DNA of 64,000 nucleotides from Opitutus sp. GAS368 (lineage in GTDB: Bacteria; Verrucomicrobiota; Verrucomicrobiia; Opitutales; Opitutaceae): contig NZ_LT629735.1 of NCBI RefSeq assembly GCF_900104925.1, forward strand, positions 590,291 to 654,290, written 5' to 3'. The notes beneath the pieces are model-generated. The model worked only from the letters and a program-made list of their open reading frames with translations. It was not told the DNA's origin and searched no databases. This document shows, one piece after another, positions 43,063 to 56,675 of the stretch (the stretch's first letter is position 1; the number at the start of each line of letters is the position of its first letter). Made by a program: the position numbers and the translations under genes.

Positions 43063-43349
43063 CTACAGATTCCTAAGATATTTCCGCACGTCGTCGTGGC
43101 TGCCGATCGTGACAAATTCGGCCCGACTGCCGCGAAGTTCGAACACCACCCGTAAATCACGACCTACGCGGAACTCATAGAGGTTGCCACCCAACCGACG
43201 GACACCAAGGCCGCTGTGCCGATGTGGGCGGCAAACACTTCGCGCAGCGAATCGGCGGCACTGGCTGCCTGCTTTCGTTGATCCTCTGACAACTGACGGG
43301 CCCGACGTCTGAATTGAGGTGAGAAATCAATCTCTAATGGCGGCATCAA
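43063..43349 (-). pseudogene. RelE/ParE-like toxin, frameshifted
   Basis: The frame starting at 43349 (or 43346) encodes a toxin-like N-terminus (LEIDFSPQFRRRARQLSEDQ, SAADSLREVF) and then runs off into unrelated residues ending at 43164. In the neighbouring frame a perfect continuation follows at once: GLGVRRLGGNLYEFRVGRDL, then VVFELRGSRAEFVTIGSHDD and KYLRNL, stop at 43063-43065. One missing base near 43230-43240 (GTGTTTGCCGCCCACATC) explains this. The continuation has the RelE/ParE fold pattern. Either a true inactivating mutation or a sequence error. Confidence 0.8.
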
Positions 43350-43611
43350 AATCTCCCGTATAGCGCGTCATCCGGCCGGCCCTGCGGTCACGCGCGTTCT
43401 GTGCATTTGCCCGTTTCACGAAAGCCTTCAACTCCGCCTCGGTTACGCCATATTCGCGCTTCGCATAATCCGAATCCACGGAGAACACCCGCACCGGGCG
43501 CAGGGCGATGACCTTGTCCCCGCACAGGATGCCAATGTCCTCGCCCGCGGAGGCTTTCTTCAGCCAATGGGTGAGATTGGCCCGGGCCTTGGTCGGTGAG
43601 AGCGTCGTCAT
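43327..43611 (-). CDS. Phd/YefM-like antitoxin
   Basis: 94 residues. The N-terminus SPTKARANLTHWLKKASAGE followed by DIGILCGDKVIALRPV is the typical Phd/YefM pattern: a short DNA-binding strand-helix unit. The C-terminal half is charged and probably disordered until it binds toxin. It overlaps the start of the frameshifted toxin gene by about 20 bases, the usual antitoxin-first order. Confidence 0.8.
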   Translation of the reverse strand: MTTLSPTKARANLTHWLKKASAGEDIGILCGDKVIALRPVRVFSVDSDYAKREYGVTEAELKAFVKRANAQNARDRRAGRMTRYTGDFDAAIRD

Positions 43612-43770
43612 ATCGCCGCAATAAAGCCGTTATGCCGCGCAGGTCAAGCCACGGCCGACCCAAGCCTTCAACCACGGATGGTAACCTTGGGTAGGGGCGG
43701 TTGCCCCAACCGCCCTGCCACTGCCGGCCCGCGAGGCCCAGGCCACCTCTGCCGCTCCCGTCACAGCAAT

Positions 43771-44550
43771 TTACGCGAACTGCCCCTTTTTCAGGCCTCC
43801 AATCGAGAAGATGTCAGGCGCAAGCGACGAACGCACAATGGCCGAGCTCAAGCGATGAACGTCGAGCAACGTTTGAATTCTCTGCCGAAATGCCGTATCC
43901 GCATCAGGAGGAAGGACGACTTGCTGCATCATCATGTTCAAGCGCGTTGGCCAATAAATTCCACCAGCCATTGGTCGCCAAAGATTCAATGTGGTGATGC
44001 GAATTTCCTGTTCGTGGCTAAATCGATTGTCCTTTAGAAAATCGAGAGCGAAGTCCCGATGGAGTTCGTGAATTTCTAATCCATCGAACGTTGAAAAATC
44101 GACATACTTGACCAGCCCTAATTGCGGAAACGGCTCATCCTCAAACTGGTCAAAGGCCTCAGACAGGGCCTTGATAGTTGAGCGCATCGCAACTCCATCT
44201 CTCCCGGCGTATTCGCGCCACATCCGAGCCGATTCAATCTCGCTCAAATGCCAGCAACTCACCGCAGTCAGAGCTTTGCTGTCCGCGATGCGCCTAGTGG
44301 TCATTGTATCGAATTGCGCTCGCCGCATTTCATCCGGAAACCACTCCTTCATCTCCATATCTTGTGCCATCATTCGGGACAAGATCGGATCCGGAGGAAC
44401 GCCTTCGAATTCGTCCTGAAGTTTTTGAAGATTACAGAACCAAGCCGCTCGTTTTTCGAGAAGTGATAGGAATTTTTCAATCCGTAGATACCTGAAAACC
44501 GTCTGGTTCAGTTCAGCAGTGGTGGAGAGATCTTTGACGATGAGTGGCAC
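43771..44550 (-). CDS. DUF2971-family protein
   Basis: 259 residues. Landmarks of DUF2971 are present: VFRYLRIEKFLSLLEKRAAW at the N-terminus, LQKLQDEFEG, TAVSCWHLSEIESARMWREY, GVAMRSTIKALSEAF and NRFSHEQEIRI. Members are often carried in accessory regions and have no proven function; defence and signalling roles have been proposed. Slightly lower GC than its groEL neighbour. A terminator separates it from groEL upstream. Confidence 0.75.
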   Translation of the reverse strand: MPLIVKDLSTTAELNQTVFRYLRIEKFLSLLEKRAAWFCNLQKLQDEFEGVPPDPILSRMMAQDMEMKEWFPDEMRRAQFDTMTTRRIADSKALTAVSCWHLSEIESARMWREYAGRDGVAMRSTIKALSEAFDQFEDEPFPQLGLVKYVDFSTFDGLEIHELHRDFALDFLKDNRFSHEQEIRITTLNLWRPMAGGIYWPTRLNMMMQQVVLPPDADTAFRQRIQTLLDVHRLSSAIVRSSLAPDIFSIGGLKKGQFA

Positions 44551-44590
44551 GTTTTTGACTGTTATTCGCTCTCGTTAATGGGTCTTCCCC

Positions 44591-44623
44591 AATAAAAAGG
44601 CGCTCCCTTTTCGGGGAGCGCCT
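44591..44623 (-). terminator. rho-independent terminator of the groES-groEL operon
   Basis: On the minus strand AGGCGCTCCCC, short loop, GGGAGCGCCT, then TTTTTATT; 40 bases after the groEL stop. Confidence 0.9.
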
Positions 44624-44665
44624 CGAAGTGTTAGCTGAGACTGGAGAGTCTCGGCGTCATCGGCC

Positions 44666-46318
<1,653 letters not shown>

Positions 46319-46361
46319 CTAGTTGAGAGAGTTTAGTTGAGAGTTGAGGGACGGAATCGCC

Positions 46362-46658
46362 TTAGCCGATGACGCCGAGAATGTCGTCCTCGCGGACGAG
46401 CGTGAACTTCTGGTCGTCGATCTTAACTTCGGTGCCGCCGTATTTGGAGATGAGGACCTTGTCGCCGACCTTCACCTCGAAGGGCGTGATCTTGCCGTTC
46501 TCATCCTTCTTGCCGGTGCCCAGGGCGATGACCTTGGCCTCCTGTGGTTTTTCTTTGGCGCTGTCGGGAATGATGATCCCGCCGCGGACTTGTTCTTTTT
46601 CCTCGATGTGCTGCACGAGCACGCGATCACCGATGGGTTTGATGTTCACTTTAGCCAT
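46362..46658 (-). CDS. groES: co-chaperonin GroES (Hsp10)
   Basis: 98 residues. [20 protein letters not shown] and [20 protein letters not shown] include the mobile loop that binds GroEL, and [20 protein letters not shown] is the conserved barrel core. It precedes groEL as usual. No CIRCE repeat is visible upstream. Confidence 0.97.
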   Translation of the reverse strand: MAKVNIKPIGDRVLVQHIEEKEQVRGGIIIPDSAKEKPQEAKVIALGTGKKDENGKITPFEVKVGDKVLISKYGGTEVKIDDQKFTLVREDDILGVIG

Positions 46659-46695
46659 AATGGTTTTGTGTAGTTGGGGGTTGAGGATGGTGGGT

Positions 46696-46736
46696 TAAAA
46701 AGGGCGAACCCGCCCCGCGGGCGGGAACGGGTTCGC
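46696..46736 (-). terminator. rho-independent terminator of dnaK
   Basis: On the minus strand GCGAACCCG, loop, CGGGTTCGC, then CCTTTTTAA. It lies between the dnaK stop and the groES start, so groES must have its own promoter in the remaining 40 bases or depend on read-through. Confidence 0.8.
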
Positions 46737-46743
46737 ACTAAAG

Positions 46744-48684
<1,941 letters not shown>

Positions 48685-48891
48685 GCGCGTTGCCTAGCAA
48701 TGCCCATGCCCCGGCCACGAGCGTTTCTTTTATATCTGATCCATAATGATTTAAGATTATTCCCAGCCATATCAGCGAACCACCAGAAACCTGTTTCCGG
48801 GCCACCGTGGCACAGCTCCCCAAGGGTCGCTGTCCCACTGTGCCACGAACGGTTGGTTGAAAATGCCCGCCCCACGCCTACGCTTCTGGAC

Positions 48892-49572
48892 ATGGAAACC
48901 CTGCATGTGCCCGCGACGGTGCCGGTGATGACGTTGCCCAACACGGTTTTCTTTCCGCAAGCGCTGTTGCCGCTCCATATTTTTGAGCCACGCTACCAAC
49001 AGATGCTGCGCGATGTGCTCGCCAGCGACCGTATGTTCGCCGTCGCCCACCTCGACGCCACCCGCCAGGAAGATCCCAAGCTGGTCGAGCCGCTGCATCT
49101 CACGGCGTCGGTCGGCATCATCCGCGCCTGCCAGAAAGGCGAGAACGACACCTCCAACCTCCTCCTGCAGGGCATCTGCCGCGTCACAGTGAAGAAGATC
49201 ATCCGCGAGGATCCCTACCGCGTCATCGCGGTGAAGCCGCTCACCACCACCGCCGGCACGCACCACGCCGAGCTGGAGGTGCTGCGGCTCGAGGTGATGC
49301 GCCTGCTCAATCTCCGGCGCCGCCTCGGCACGCCGGCCCCCAAGGGCATGACGCAGTTCCTCGAGAGCATCGACGACATCGACACCTTCGCCGACATCGC
49401 GGTTTTCAACCTCTGCGAGGACAGCGCCGTCAAACAGCAGCTTTTGGAGACGCTCGAGACTCGCCGACGCCTGCAACTCTTCGCCGCGTCGCTCAAGTCC
49501 GAGATCGAGGCCCAGCGCCTGCGCCGCAAGCTGCAGGGCCACCTGTCCGACGACCATATCGCGGACAACTGA
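48892..49572 (+). CDS. Lon N-terminal (LON substrate-binding) domain protein
   Basis: 226 residues from the ATG at 48892. VPVMTLPNTVFFPQALLPLH, IFEPRYQQMLRDVLASDRMF and ASVGIIRACQKGENDTSNLL and LQGICRVTVKKIIREDPYRV are the LAN/LON domain. The C-terminal part is helical. No ATPase or protease domain is present, so it is a stand-alone substrate-binding protein, perhaps an adaptor. It is divergent from dnaK, a link to protein quality control that may be only positional. Confidence 0.85.
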   Translation: METLHVPATVPVMTLPNTVFFPQALLPLHIFEPRYQQMLRDVLASDRMFAVAHLDATRQEDPKLVEPLHLTASVGIIRACQKGENDTSNLLLQGICRVTVKKIIREDPYRVIAVKPLTTTAGTHHAELEVLRLEVMRLLNLRRRLGTPAPKGMTQFLESIDDIDTFADIAVFNLCEDSAVKQQLLETLETRRRLQLFAASLKSEIEAQRLRRKLQGHLSDDHIADN

Positions 49573-49574
49573 GG

Positions 49575-49633
49575 CTGTAGCGGCGGTCTATGACCGCCGA
49601 AAAGGCAACGACGCTCACAGAGCGCCGCTACAG
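49575..49633. repeat. palindromic repeat (CTGTAGCGGCGGTC)
   Basis: CTGTAGCGGCG on the left pairs with CGCCGCTACAG on the right, with an inner CGGTC / GACCG pair. A second hairpin (CATCCTTCGC ... GCGAAGGATG, 49719-49754) lies just before the tRNA-Thr 3' end. Confidence 0.65.
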
Positions 49634-49752
49634 TAAAAACAGGAGAGCTGGCCGTGCCAGGCGTAGCCCCTCGGGCCAAATCGCAGGTGAAATGCCCTCC
49701 TACGCCAAGGCTATGAAGGGCATCCTTCGCGCTCGCTTCGCTCGGCGAAGGA

Positions 49753-49828
49753 TGGAGCCGCTTGTCGGATTTGAACCGACGACCTACTCATTACGAATGA
49801 GTCGCTCTACCAACTGAGCTAAAGCGGC
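49753..49828 (-). tRNA. tRNA-Thr (anticodon CGT)
   Basis: On the minus strand the gene reads GCCGCTTTAGCTCAGTTGG... with anticodon loop TTCGTAA between ACTCA and TGAGT, the T-arm GGTTCAAATCC, and 3' AAGCGGC then T and an encoded CCA. Anticodon CGT reads ACG (threonine). All four arms pair well; 76 bases with CCA. Confidence 0.95.
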
Positions 49829-49952
49829 CAAAATTGAAGCGGCATTCGGCTGATTTGCCCCCGGTGAGGCAAGCTCGTTTTTGAAGCTCTTCTGCCGTCC
49901 GCGCCGGAGCGGTATTGCCGTCCCGCCCGGGGCCGCTTACCCTTTCCCTCCT

Positions 49953-51143
<1,191 letters not shown>

Positions 51144-51234
51144 CAGTCGTCGTTACAATTTCGCCTTTGCCGAAACCGGGCTTCTGGCTATTCCTTTGAG
51201 TCGAACCCGCTCGCACAAAACATCCATCCTTCCT

Positions 51235-51816
51235 ATGAAACGCCTCCTTGTCCTGTTCGCCGCCGTTAGCCTCGCCGCCGCCGTCCGCGCTGACGTCGAA
51301 ACCTATGCCATCGACCCGGTCCACTCCTCGGCCGGTTTCAGCATCCGCCACATGCTCTCGAAGTTCTCGAGCAGCTTCACCAAGACCACGGGCACCATCA
51401 CCGTGGACCGCGCCAACCTGGAGAAGAGCAGTGTCGAGGCCTCCGTCGAAATCGCCTCGATCAGCACGGCCAACCCGGATCGCGACAAGCACCTCCAGAC
51501 TCCCGACTTTTTCGACGCCGCCCAATTCCCCGCGATGCTCTTCAAGAGCAAGGCGTGGAAGAAAACCGGTGAGGGCACTTTCGATGTCACCGGCGACCTC
51601 ACGATCAAGGGCGTCACCAAGGAAGTGGTCCTCAAGGTCACCTCGCTCGGCTTCGGCCCCGGCATGCGCCCCGGCACGCAGCTCTCCGGCTGGGAAGCCA
51701 CCACGGTCATCAAAAAGTCCGATTTCGGCGTGAACGGCCCCGCCATGCTGGGCAAGGTGCTCGGCGACGACGTGACCGTCGACATCTCCATCGAGGCCGG
51801 CCTGAAGAAGGCCTGA
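51235..51816 (+). CDS. YceI-family periplasmic protein
   Basis: 193 residues from the ATG at 51235, with a Sec signal peptide ending AVRADV. YAIDPVHSSAGFSIRHMLSK, FDVTGDLTIKGVTKEVVL and GWEATTVIKKSDFGVNGP are the YceI lipocalin-like signature. YceI folds into a barrel that binds isoprenoid chains. A terminator follows directly. Confidence 0.93.
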   Translation: MKRLLVLFAAVSLAAAVRADVETYAIDPVHSSAGFSIRHMLSKFSSSFTKTTGTITVDRANLEKSSVEASVEIASISTANPDRDKHLQTPDFFDAAQFPAMLFKSKAWKKTGEGTFDVTGDLTIKGVTKEVVLKVTSLGFGPGMRPGTQLSGWEATTVIKKSDFGVNGPAMLGKVLGDDVTVDISIEAGLKKA

Positions 51817-51836
51817 TTGCTCCGCCATTTCCCCGC

Positions 51837-51868
51837 AAGGACGGCCCGCAAGGCCGTCCTTTCTTTTT
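51837..51868 (+). terminator. rho-independent terminator of the yceI-type gene
   Basis: AAGGACGGCC, loop, GGCCGTCCTT, then TCTTTTTGG. Confidence 0.85.
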
Positions 51869-51894
51869 GGCCGGCCCCGGGTTATCGTCGGCGG

Positions 51895-52254
51895 GTGACT
51901 TCAGAACAAATCCAATCGCTCGTTGAGGAGGCCACGTTCGATTACACGATGGGCGACCATGACGCCGCGCTGGCCAAGCTCGCCCGCGCCACCACCGCTG
52001 CGCCCGCCGCCTTCGAGGCCTGGCATGCCCTCGCCGAGATCAACTTTTCCCTGCGCCGCTTCGACGCCGCCCTGATCGCCGCGGACCGGGCCCTCGCTCT
52101 CCGGCCCGACGACCTGTTCATCAACACGACGCTGTCCCGCATCTGGATGGAGAAGGGCGACAAGGCCACCGCCGAGAAATACGGCGCGCAGGCCAAGATC
52201 CTCAGCTGGAAGGACCAGTTGAAAAATCCCGAGGCGGCCAAGGACGGACTCTGA
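51895..52254 (+). CDS. small TPR-repeat protein
   Basis: 119 residues from the GTG at 51895; upstream in-frame codons overlap the terminator, so an earlier start is unlikely. Two to three TPR units are visible (GDHDAALAKLARATTAAPAA, SLRRFDAALIAADRALALRP, EKGDKATAEKYGAQAKIL). No signal peptide, so cytoplasmic. It is probably a protein-interaction module; partner unknown. Confidence 0.75.
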   Translation: MTSEQIQSLVEEATFDYTMGDHDAALAKLARATTAAPAAFEAWHALAEINFSLRRFDAALIAADRALALRPDDLFINTTLSRIWMEKGDKATAEKYGAQAKILSWKDQLKNPEAAKDGL

Positions 52255-52288
52255 AAGAATACATTCCGCCCGCGGAAATTCGCGTCCT

Positions 52289-52370
52289 TTGTAGGAGCCT
52301 GTTTACAGGCGATTCGGGACTTACGTTAACAGGCAACACGCCTACATCGCTTGTAAACAAGCTCCTACAA
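52289..52370. repeat. inverted repeat (TTGTAGGAGC)
   Basis: TTGTAGGAGCCTGTTTACAGGCGAT on the left pairs with ATCGCTTGTAAACAAGCTCC TACAA on the right. A half copy (GCCTGCAAGCAGGCTCCTAC) is at about 24391-24410. Confidence 0.75.
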
Positions 52371-52435
52371 ATCGGCCCGCATTTACCGGGCGGCCCTCGT
52401 TGACAGCCATCCGCGCTCACCCGTAGCCTTTTTCC

Positions 52436-53410
<975 letters not shown>

Positions 53411-53504
53411 CAGGCCTGTTACGTTCGCCCACTTTCCCGGGCTCCTGCCGACGTAATGGTTGTCCCCCGGCCCGTCCGCCCCCGCGGGGCCCGAACCTTC
53501 TCCC

Positions 53505-54182
53505 ATGCGCATCCTCGTCGTTGAAGATGAAACCCAGCTCGCCCGGCACATCACCCGGGCGCTCGTGCGCGCGGGCCACCTGGCGACGGCGAAACATGAC
53601 GGCGAGTCCGGCCTTGCGGCCGCCCTCGAGGAGCCCTGCGACCTGGTCGTGCTCGACCTCAACCTGCCGCGCCTCGACGGCCTCACGGTGCTGACCCGCC
53701 TGCGCCAGGCCAACAGCCCCGCGCGGATCCTCATCCTGACCGCGCGCGGCGAGGTGGAGCACCGCGTGAAGGGACTGAAGGCCGGGGCGGATGATTACCT
53801 CGCCAAACCCTTTTCCCTCGACGAGCTCATCGCCCGCATCGAGGCGCTGGGTCGGCGGGGCGCGAGCCCGAACGCGGCCGACCTCCTGGCGGTCGCCGAC
53901 CTGCACATGGATGTGTATCACCGCCGCGTCACGCGGGCAGGCCGGCCGATCGCCCTTTCCCCGCGTGAGTTCGACGTGCTGCAGGTCCTGATGCAGGAGC
54001 CCGGCCGGGTTTTTTCCCGCACGGAATTGTGCGAGCGGATCTGGCAGCGCGACCACGAATACGACACGCGCACCGTGGAAATCTTCATCACCCGCCTGCG
54101 CAAGAAGGTGGACGCCGGCTTCCCCGCGGCCCTCATCCACACCCAGCGCCTCGTGGGTTACACCGTGCGCGCCCCCGCCTGA
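53505..54182 (+). CDS. OmpR-family response regulator
   Basis: 225 residues from the ATG at 53505. Receiver: ILVVEDET acidic pair, phospho-acceptor D51 in LVVLDLNLPRLDG, Lys in DDYLAKPFS. The winged helix (PIALSPREFDVLQVLMQEPG, RTVEIFITRLRKKVDAGF, GYTVRAPA) binds DNA. It heads a four-gene operon; its kinase is encoded two genes downstream. Confidence 0.95.
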   Translation: MRILVVEDETQLARHITRALVRAGHLATAKHDGESGLAAALEEPCDLVVLDLNLPRLDGLTVLTRLRQANSPARILILTARGEVEHRVKGLKAGADDYLAKPFSLDELIARIEALGRRGASPNAADLLAVADLHMDVYHRRVTRAGRPIALSPREFDVLQVLMQEPGRVFSRTELCERIWQRDHEYDTRTVEIFITRLRKKVDAGFPAALIHTQRLVGYTVRAPA

Positions 54183-54258
54183 GCCGGTCCCCGGCCGTGC
54201 CAACAAGCTTGAACTGCCCGCCGTCCCTTCGTTACAGCATGGATTCCTGCCTCGCGCC

Positions 54259-54903
54259 ATGAAACCCCGTCCCGCCGTCCTGCTGCTCCTGGCCCTGGCC
54301 GGGTTCACGCCCGCGGCCCGCGCCGAGACGGTCGTCGAGGGCCGGGTCACCCTGCCCCAGATCCATGCCGCGCCGGTGATGAACAAGCGTTACGAGATCG
54401 TGAGCAGGGCGGGCATCCTCTCGACCAACCCGCCGCTGGCGGTCGTCTATCTCGAGGGCGACTTCCCGCCGCCCGCCGGCTTGCCGCTGCGGCAGATGAG
54501 CCAGAAGGACATGGCCTTTGTGCCCATGCTGCTGCCGGTGCAGGCCGGCACGCGGGTGGAGTTCCCGAACTACGACGACACCTACCACAATATCTTTTCC
54601 TACTCGCCGGTGAAGCGCTTCGACCTCGGCCGCTACCGACCGGATGAACGGCCGATCCCTTCGGTTCTCTTTGACCGCCCGGGGCTCGTGGTGCTGCGCT
54701 GCGACATCCACGAGCACATGCGCGGACTCATCCTGGTGCTGGCCACGCCGCATTTCGTGATGACCGACGCCGACGGCCGCTACCGGCTGACCGGCCTGCC
54801 CGCGGGCCGCTACGTCCTCAAGGCCTGGCTCGACAGCCGGACCACGCTGGAACACCCGGTAGAAGTGCGCACCGACACGGTGCTGCACGTGGATTTCCCG
54901 TGA
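54259..54903 (+). CDS. secreted cupredoxin with carboxypeptidase-like C-terminal domain
   Basis: 214 residues with a signal peptide ending ARAET. The cupredoxin part carries possible type-1 copper ligands: His in DDTYHNIFSYSP, then the loop LRCDIHEHMRGLI with Cys, His and Met. The C-terminal 45 residues (DADGRYRLTGLPAGRYVLKA) are a carboxypeptidase-regulatory-like beta-sandwich. This layout occurs in methylamine-utilisation-type cupredoxins. It lies between a response regulator and its sensor kinase, and its stop overlaps the kinase start (GTGA), so it may be a redox or copper-related accessory to sensing. Confidence 0.8.
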   Translation: MKPRPAVLLLLALAGFTPAARAETVVEGRVTLPQIHAAPVMNKRYEIVSRAGILSTNPPLAVVYLEGDFPPPAGLPLRQMSQKDMAFVPMLLPVQAGTRVEFPNYDDTYHNIFSYSPVKRFDLGRYRPDERPIPSVLFDRPGLVVLRCDIHEHMRGLILVLATPHFVMTDADGRYRLTGLPAGRYVLKAWLDSRTTLEHPVEVRTDTVLHVDFP

Positions 54904-56675
54904 TCGCCCCGCCCCAGGCCGGCTCGCGGGGTCTGGCGAGTTTTCGCCTCAAGCTTCTGCTGGCGATGATGCTGGTGGTCACCGCGGCGACCGCGCTGGC
55001 CCTGTTCTTTGCCCAGCGCAGCGCCGCGGCCAACTTCAAGCGCGAGCTCGAGCGAGAATTCCAGGGCGACCTGGCGGCCCTGCACTCGATCCAAGAAATC
55101 CGGCACGCCGCGCTCGCCGAGCGGTGCCGCGCCCTCGCCCGCCGCTCGCGGATCCACGCGGCGCTCGAGGACAACGCGCTCGATCTGCTCTACCCCAGCG
55201 CCCGCGACGAACTGCTGGACGTGATGGACGGCGGCCAGCAGGACGCCTGGGAAACGGAGACCCACGCGTTCCATGCCCGCTTCTACCGGTTCCTCGACGG
55301 CCGGGGCGTGGTCATTCCCCCGCCGGACTCCCGCGACGTGGGCGCCTTGCCGACCGCCGAGGAAGCCCTGCTTTCCCTGGGCGCCGTGCCCGGCCAGGCG
55401 CAGACCGGCTATCTCTGGCGGCAGGGCGCCGACGCCGACGATGCCATCGACGAGGTCATTGCCATGCCGATCACCTCCACCGAGAACGGCCAGCCCGTCG
55501 CCGCGCTCGTGCTCGGCTTCAAGCCAATCGCCCTGCCAGCCACGCCCGCGGCCCCGGGCATGCGCCGCGGCCTCTGGATCCAAGGCCGGCTCCATCTGCC
55601 CGGCGTGACGGAAGCGGACCGCGCGGAGATCACGCGGCAGCTGGCGGCGGATCAGACCAAGCTCCATTTCCAGCTCGAGCTCGCGGGGGTGCCCAGCCTG
55701 CTGCTCTACCTGCGGCTGAATCCCGGCTCGCTCTTTCCCCCGGCCTACGAGGTCTGCCTCTACCCGCTGACCGACTCGCTGGTCCGGCAGCGGCGGCTGT
55801 TCTGGCAGTTTTCCGCCGCGGGCGGGCTGCTGTTGTTGGGCGCTTTCATCGCCAGCCACATTCTTGCCCGCCGGCTCTCGGTCCCGGTCGAGCAACTCGC
55901 CGTGGACTCGGCGGAAAACCAGGCGCAGCGGCAGCGGGCGGAGGCCGCGCTCGAGCTGACCCACGAGGAGCTGCAGCGGTCCGCCCGGTTTTCCGCGGAC
56001 GCCTCCCACCAGCTCAAGACGCCCGTGACCGTGCTCCGCGCCGGGCTCGAGGAACTGCTGGCCGGGGAGAAACTGACCGGCGAGGTCCGCGAGGAAGTGT
56101 CCAGCCTGGTCCACCAGACCTTCCGCCTGACCAGCGTGATCGAGGACCTGCTCCTGCTCTCGCGCATGGATGCCGGCCGGCTGCAGCTCAACCTCGCGCC
56201 GGTGGACCTCATCCAGCTCATCGCGGGCTGGCTGGACGACCTCAGCGCGCTGCCCGACCCGCTCAACCTTGACCTGGAGACCGACTTTCCGGCGGCCGTA
56301 TTTGTCGAAGGGGAGAAACGCTACACGACCCTGATTTTGCAAAACCTGCTGGAAAACGCGCGCAAATACAACCGCCCCGGCGGCCGCATCCGCATCACGG
56401 TCAGGGTCGCGGACGGTTGGGCCGTCCTGATCATCGGCAACACCGGCCCGACCATCCCCGCCGCCGCGCAGGCGGATATATTCCAGCGCTTTCACCGCGG
56501 CGCCATGGGGGAAAACCTGCCGGGACACGGCCTGGGCCTCAACCTCGCGCGGGAACTCGCCCGACTCCACCACGGCGATTTGCGTCTGACGCGATCCGAC
56601 TCAGACTGGACGGAATTCGAAGCCCGTTTCCGCCTCGCCCCCACCCCTTCCGCCCCCACGTCCCGCCCGACATGA
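54900..56675 (+). CDS. membrane sensor histidine kinase
   Basis: 591 residues from the GTG at 54900, overlapping the cupredoxin stop. Helix 1 (KLLLAMMLVVTAATALALFF), a periplasmic sensor of about 280 residues that I do not recognise, helix 2 (LFWQFSAAGGLLLLGAFIAS), then HisKA with ADASHQLKTPVTVLRAG and an ATPase domain with LENARKYNRPGG, a weak G1 (IIGNTGPTI) and GHGLGLNLARELARLHHG. It most likely phosphorylates the OmpR-type regulator two genes upstream. Its stop overlaps the next start (ATGA). Confidence 0.93.
   Translation: MIAPPQAGSRGLASFRLKLLLAMMLVVTAATALALFFAQRSAAANFKRELEREFQGDLAALHSIQEIRHAALAERCRALARRSRIHAALEDNALDLLYPSARDELLDVMDGGQQDAWETETHAFHARFYRFLDGRGVVIPPPDSRDVGALPTAEEALLSLGAVPGQAQTGYLWRQGADADDAIDEVIAMPITSTENGQPVAALVLGFKPIALPATPAAPGMRRGLWIQGRLHLPGVTEADRAEITRQLAADQTKLHFQLELAGVPSLLLYLRLNPGSLFPPAYEVCLYPLTDSLVRQRRLFWQFSAAGGLLLLGAFIASHILARRLSVPVEQLAVDSAENQAQRQRAEAALELTHEELQRSARFSADASHQLKTPVTVLRAGLEELLAGEKLTGEVREEVSSLVHQTFRLTSVIEDLLLLSRMDAGRLQLNLAPVDLIQLIAGWLDDLSALPDPLNLDLETDFPAAVFVEGEKRYTTLILQNLLENARKYNRPGGRIRITVRVADGWAVLIIGNTGPTIPAAAQADIFQRFHRGAMGENLPGHGLGLNLARELARLHHGDLRLTRSDSDWTEFEARFRLAPTPSAPTSRPT

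Noticed and set aside
46659..46743. CIRCE (HrcA) operator before groES
   Set aside because: The TTAGCACTC-N9-GAGTGCTAA pattern is absent; the only structure there is the dnaK terminator.
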